A program made the translations under genes and the position numbers. The notes under the pieces are model-generated. The model did not search any database and was not told the DNA's origin. It saw only the letters and a program-made list of their open reading frames with translations. Positions 14,190 through 17,273 of a stretch of DNA of 17,273 bases are shown here, piece after piece. This stretch comes from Rickettsiales bacterium (GTDB taxonomy: Bacteria; Pseudomonadota; Alphaproteobacteria; Methylaequorales; Methylaequoraceae), in assembly GCA_002710765.1 (NCBI GenBank), contig PALK01000061.1:1-17273 (forward strand). Reading direction: 5' to 3'. Every line of letters starts with the position of its first letter. Within the stretch, counting starts at the first letter, position 1.

Positions 14190-14978
14190 ATGATTAAATC
14201 TGCAATACTTTACACTTTAACCTGTTTCTTACTTCTAGCTTCATCTAAATCTTTTACTAAAGGTATAAATAATCAAGAAAAAAATTCAATAAATGAAATT
14301 ACACAACAATGTAAAAATGCGCTCCAATATTACGATGATCATCCTAAACTTAATGGTGAATATATCAGGGTCTTATCATTTTGTAAAAATTCAGCAAAAA
14401 CCTTTAATTCGAATGAATTTGAATCAAATGCTATATTATCAGACTTTAAAAGTATGAATGGTGTCAATAGTCGTCCAAGAGATCATATTCATCAAGGAAT
14501 TGATATCATTGGTTCTGAAAATCAACCGATAATTGCAATTGCAGATGGAAAAGTTTTAGAAACTACCATTGAAGATTGTTGGGGCCCAACGCTAATAATT
14601 GATCATGGGAAATCTATAGATGGAAAAAATCTAATTACTATCTATGGACATGTAGGTGATTTCTTAGTTAGTGAAAATGACTATGTAAAAAGAGGTGATA
14701 TAGTTGCTAAATTACCAAAAAAAATAAAGTATCGATGCATGGCAAGAGTGCGACACCTTCATCTTCAGATTGGTCAAGAATATTGTAAAAAAGAAGAAAA
14801 AGATAATTGGGGTTGTAAATATTTTATCAAAGACTTTTATAGATCTCTTAATCCAAATAAATATTGGGCAAATGGTGAAAATAAAGTAACTTGTTTTGAA
14901 AAAAATAAAACTTATAAAAATGGAACTATTACTTATCCTTTTTTTTGTAAAAATAAAAGAAATAACTCAATCAACTAG
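14190..14978 (+). CDS. Secreted M23 (LytM-type) metallopeptidase
   Basis: This is a predicted zinc endopeptidase acting on peptidoglycan cross-links in the periplasm. From the ATG at 14190 the N-terminus MIKSAILYTLTCFLLLASS is a standard signal peptide. A GTG at 14151 in frame would add 13 residues before it and overlap the inverted repeat, so I prefer 14190 (262 residues). The zinc and catalytic set is intact: HQGID (H and D, H-x3-D), GQPIIAIADG-like core strand, IYGHVGDF, and the HLH motif in VRHLHLQIG. Several extra cysteines (EDCWG, YRCMAR, EYCKK, WGCKY) suggest disulfides. It begins a short plus-strand segment in an otherwise minus-strand window. No shape-determination genes are beside it, so its role (cell division, remodelling) is open. 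Confidence 0.88.
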   Translation: MIKSAILYTLTCFLLLASSKSFTKGINNQEKNSINEITQQCKNALQYYDDHPKLNGEYIRVLSFCKNSAKTFNSNEFESNAILSDFKSMNGVNSRPRDHIHQGIDIIGSENQPIIAIADGKVLETTIEDCWGPTLIIDHGKSIDGKNLITIYGHVGDFLVSENDYVKRGDIVAKLPKKIKYRCMARVRHLHLQIGQEYCKKEEKDNWGCKYFIKDFYRSLNPNKYWANGENKVTCFEKNKTYKNGTITYPFFCKNKRNNSIN

Positions 14979-15046
14979 TTAAATTTTAATATATTTTTAA
15001 TTTTCTTAATTTGTAAATTCTAAATTATTTTATTAAAATCTAAAAT

Positions 15047-15458
15047 ATGATTACAACTCCTTAATCAATTACACTGCAAGTTTAAATTGCTATTATAAGC
15101 GATGGAAGAATAAATGAAACTCAGTTAATTAATTTCAAAGTTAGAAAATTATCTTACCCAATTTTTGATAAAATTTCACAAAAAAGACATGAAGAACTCA
15201 GCAGTTATTTAATGGAAAAATGGAAATCACCTTCTCAAGATGAAGTTACTAATCATGTAATCAGTTTAATACCTGAAATTATTATAAAACTGCTTTTTGA
15301 TTTGTATTAGAAGTTATCGCAGGAGATTAAGAGATTCATGAAGATGAAAAAAAATTTGTAGATACATTAGCTGAGAAAAAATGAATATAAATGAAATGAC
15401 AAAGAAAAGTCTGATGGATTCTTTATATTATAGATATATTCCAAAATCTTTAGTTTAA
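15047..15458 (+). pseudogene. Decayed TerB-like (tellurite-resistance TerB domain) gene
   Basis: This stretch has no intact long frame but reads as a damaged TerB-domain gene. From the ATG at 15047 the frame is interrupted by TAA at 15062 and 15083. It then encodes IAIISDGRINETQLINFKV and a long helical region to 15307. Two single-base deletions follow: at 15308-15309 the frame passes to EVIAGD, and near 15382 to NINEMTKKSLMDSLYYRYI. Another TAA lies at 15328. The two segments ISDGRINE and AGD-x-EIHEDEKKFVDTLAEK are the paired acidic D-G-x-I-x-E-x-E motifs typical of TerB/COG4103 domains. With the lesions repaired it would be about 137 residues, a normal TerB length. Mixed nonsense and frameshift changes point to decay rather than a sequencing fault. 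Confidence 0.6.
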
Positions 15459-15558
15459 TAACAAATCAAAAAAAACTCTTTATTGAAAAATTGGAAAATT
15501 GACTTTAAGGGAACTTAATTATATTTTTTAATCAACTCAATTAAATTATCTGAGGCAC

Positions 15559-16326
15559 ATGAAACAAGTTAATTACGAAATTATTCAAGGAAATTGTCTT
15601 GAAGAGATGGATAAATTTTATAAGAGTAAAGGAGAATTTGTAGATTTTATCTTTGCTGACCCGCCATACTTTTTATCTAACGGAGGCATAACTTGTCAAA
15701 ATGGTAAAATGGTAAAGGTTGATAAGGGTGATTGGGATAAATCTAAAGGATCAAACTTAAATCATGAATTTAATCTTGAATGGCTAAAAAGATGTCAAAG
15801 AATTTTGAAACCAAATGGTTCAATGATGGTATCTGGAACACTTCATGTTATTTATTCAGTTGGTTTTGCAATGCAACAATTAAATATGAAACTTCTAAAT
15901 AACATCACCTGGGAGAAACCCAACCCACCACCAAATCTTGCTTGTCGTTATTTCACCCACAGTACTGAGACAATTTTGTGGGCAGCAAAAACATTAAAAT
16001 CAAAACATTTATTTAATTATCAATTAATGCGTAAAGTAAATGGGAATAAACAAATGAAAGATGTCTGGAATTTTACATCACCGAAAAAAAGTGAAAAATC
16101 ATTTGGAAAACATCCTACCCAAAAACCTCTGCATCTATTAACAAGAGTTTTACTCTCAACGACGAATGAAAATGATTTAGTCCTAGACCCATTTAATGGT
16201 AGTGGAACTACAGGGGTAGCATGTGCAATTAATAATAGAAAATATATTGGAATAGAATTAGAAAAAAATTATGTCAAATTAACCAAAGAAAGAATTAATA
16301 GTATTAAAAATCAATTAGACCTCTAA
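15559..16326 (+). CDS. Beta-class N6-adenine DNA methyltransferase, apparently orphan
   Basis: The protein transfers methyl from SAM to the N6 of adenine in a specific DNA site. At 255 residues it has motif IV DPPY (34-37) before motif I DPFNGSGTTG (210-219), the order of the beta class. Between them lie ITCQNGKMVKVDKGDWDKSKG, ILKPNGSMMVSGTLH and ITWEKPNPPPNLACRYFTHSTETILWAAK. Then come FGKHPTQKPLHLL and VLDPFNGSG. This set resembles M.DpnA/MboI-type GATC enzymes and the catalytic part of CcrM (GANTC), but it lacks CcrM's C-terminal extension, so the recognition site is not settled. No endonuclease gene lies beside it. Decayed genes flank it on both sides, and the relic downstream overlaps its 3' end by 12 bases. 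Ribosome binding is weak (GAGG close to the ATG). Confidence 0.92.
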   Translation: MKQVNYEIIQGNCLEEMDKFYKSKGEFVDFIFADPPYFLSNGGITCQNGKMVKVDKGDWDKSKGSNLNHEFNLEWLKRCQRILKPNGSMMVSGTLHVIYSVGFAMQQLNMKLLNNITWEKPNPPPNLACRYFTHSTETILWAAKTLKSKHLFNYQLMRKVNGNKQMKDVWNFTSPKKSEKSFGKHPTQKPLHLLTRVLLSTTNENDLVLDPFNGSGTTGVACAINNRKYIGIELEKNYVKLTKERINSIKNQLDL

Positions 16327-16593
16327 CTCTTTTTGAATGACTGGAACTAAATAATATCGAACACTTTATAATCTATTTTCTCTATAAAATACCTAAACCC
16401 AAGAAATTAATATATTTTTCAACATCAGAATATTCTTTCCTATAAACCAGTCATTTAGTATCTAAAAATATTCTACTTTATTGTGATTTAGTTCTTTGAT
16501 TAATTTTTCATATATTTTTTTAAAGTCACATGTCTATAACTTTTCATCAGTCGATCTAATATTAATTTGAAATTTTTTTTCTAAATACAATTT
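16315..16593 (-). pseudogene. Decayed gene of unknown family, convergent with the methyltransferase
   Basis: Between 16327 and 16603 there is no open gene, but the minus strand holds coding-like text broken by lesions. From about 16593 it reads LYLEKKFQINIRSTDEKL, a TAG (16534-16536), then TCDFKKIYEKLIKELNHNK and VEYF to a second TAG (16462-16464), then ILNDWF. After a frameshift near 16445 it reads RKEYSDVEKYINFLGLGI. After another near 16385 it reads FYRENRL, a TAA, and finally SVRYYLVPVIQKELEV ending at 16315. The pieces are in natural order and look like the C-terminal part of one helical protein of about 90 residues. I do not recognise the family. Its end overlaps the methyltransferase stop by 12 bases. 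Confidence 0.45.
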
Positions 16594-16603
16594 TCAAATT
16601 TGC

Positions 16604-16840
16604 TTATTTTCTAATTTTTTTTTTCTTCCTCATTTTATTAATTATTTCTTTATCTTCTTTATAAAAAATACAAATTCGACTTCTGACACCCCTAGTTCTT
16701 TCAAAAGAGTTTTTTGGAGTTTTACATTCAAAAAGTTTACCATTTACATTAACCATTTTTTTACTTGAAGATATTTCACTTTTTAAAAGAAAAATAAAAA
16801 AAATAAAAAAAAATAAAAAAATATTGTATTTTTTCATCAT
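16604..16840 (-). CDS. Small exported basic protein (78 aa)
   Basis: I do not recognise this protein. A hydrophobic N-terminal segment (MMKKYNIFLFFFIFFIFLLK) is a signal peptide or membrane anchor. The short remainder has two cysteines (LFECKTP, SRICIFY) and a very basic tail (NKMRKKKKIRK). The central MVNVNGKLFECKTPKNSFERTRGV looks like a small beta unit. It is likely periplasmic. A candidate promoter is at 16888-16916. The start could be either of two adjacent ATGs. Confidence 0.55.
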   Translation of the reverse strand: MMKKYNIFLFFFIFFIFLLKSEISSSKKMVNVNGKLFECKTPKNSFERTRGVRSRICIFYKEDKEIINKMRKKKKIRK

Positions 16841-16887
16841 TAAATTGCCACCAAGTGTTTTCCTATTGTTAGTAAAATCGGATATTC

Positions 16888-16916
16888 TAAATAAGAAATA
16901 TAGTTATGTTTGTTAA
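16888..16916 (-). promoter_or_regulatory. Candidate promoter for the 78-aa exported protein
   Basis: On the minus strand TTAACA (16911-16916) is followed after exactly 17 bases by TATTTA (16888-16893), about 48 bases upstream of the start codon. The -35 is a 5/6 match; the -10 is weaker. Confidence 0.38.
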
Positions 16917-16967
16917 ATTACCAGTAATATCTATTCTACTGTCACCGAGTTGATACGTTTTGGGGGT

Positions 16968-17273
16968 TTATCTTATCATACACTGTCCAACCATTGGTAA
17001 AGATCTCGTTTGTTCATTACTAATTAAATAATATTCCGTGTAAACTTTCCTGACTTTATCAATTATGGTAGTAAAAATACTTGGATACTCATATGTTTGA
17101 GCTAAAATCACAAATCCCGGTGTTTCATGAATTATTTTAAAAAGATGTTCTTCACCATATACAGTTTGAATAAAAACATTACCTTCTCTTTTATAACTAG
17201 TTATTTCTACTCCCTCCTGTTCGAATTTTGACTTACTTCCTGAACAAATATATTCTTCAGAATTTAAATTAAA
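16968..17273 (-). CDS. Hypothetical protein, 5' end beyond the window edge
   Basis: The minus strand is open from the right edge (17273) to TAA at 16968-16970, giving the last 101 residues of a protein. It reads FNLNSEEYICSGSKSKFEQE, continues through SYKREGNVFIQTVYGEEHLFKII and GFVILAQTYEYPSIFTTIIDKVRKVYTEYY, and ends MVGQCMIR. Two cysteines (YICSG, GQCMI) and a beta-strand-rich pattern suggest a small exported protein, with the signal peptide presumably lying beyond the edge. I do not recognise the family. Codon use matches its neighbours and there is no internal stop, so it is probably a real gene. Confidence 0.65.
   Translation of the reverse strand, partial: FNLNSEEYICSGSKSKFEQEGVEITSYKREGNVFIQTVYGEEHLFKIIHETPGFVILAQTYEYPSIFTTIIDKVRKVYTEYYLISNEQTRSLPMVGQCMIR

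Noticed and set aside
14979..15046. Search for a tRNA or terminator hairpin behind the M23 gene
   Set aside because: No cloverleaf or GC-containing stem; only AT-rich sequence was seen.
15047..15458. Possibility that internal TAA/TAG codons in the TerB-like and neighbouring relic are read through or recoded
   Set aside because: Intact genes throughout the window use TAA as a normal stop, and the relics also carry frame changes that recoding would not explain.

Overview
This window is very AT-rich, densely packed DNA that most resembles a streamlined marine alphaproteobacterium of the Pelagibacterales (SAR11) or a similar lineage. This rests on the base composition, the short gaps and overlapping genes, and a gene set typical of alphaproteobacteria: class II DAHP synthase, Gor, YtoQ, DUF2237, a MoxR/CoxE-type pair and a CcrM-like adenine methyltransferase. 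The taxon is an inference, because the window holds no rRNA or other marker gene.

Layout. (1) Positions 1-2370, minus strand: a class II DAHP synthase (aromatic amino acid pathway, running off the left edge) and glutathione reductase. A perfect Fur-family-like palindrome lies just upstream of gor. (2) Positions 2439-6096, minus strand: a tightly overlapped run cysS - yidD - GNAT acetyltransferase - Lys-rich unknown - DUF2237 - NADPH-FMN reductase, closed by a clear hairpin terminator. (3) Positions 6149-7072: a DUF4177-like small protein, a 57-residue membrane protein, and a MORN-repeat secreted protein. The last appears to start at an ATA codon that overlaps the stop of the small gene. (4) Positions 7247-8928: an ArsC-family reductase with a 49-residue partner, a broken small gene, an FkbM methyltransferase and a 42-residue membrane peptide. 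(5) Positions 8999-13296, minus strand: ytoQ, MoxR AAA+ ATPase, CoxE-type VWA protein, membrane metallophosphoesterase and a zinc-ribbon methyltransferase, all in one direction with short gaps. (6) Positions 13319-14074: two small exported unknowns.

The strand then switches. Positions 14151-16326 on the plus strand hold a secreted M23 peptidase, a decayed TerB-like gene and an intact beta-class adenine DNA methyltransferase with no restriction enzyme beside it. Directly behind the methyltransferase, and overlapping its 3' end, lies a second decayed gene on the minus strand. Next come a small exported protein and a truncated unknown gene at the right edge. The 14.9-16.6 kb segment therefore looks like an accessory spot where an intact methyltransferase sits between two gene relics.

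I see no complete novel defence or biosynthetic system. The most unusual signals are the ATAA overlap with its non-standard start, the palindrome at gor, and the two relics flanking the methyltransferase. No tRNA, rRNA, CRISPR array, insertion sequence or integrase was recognised.
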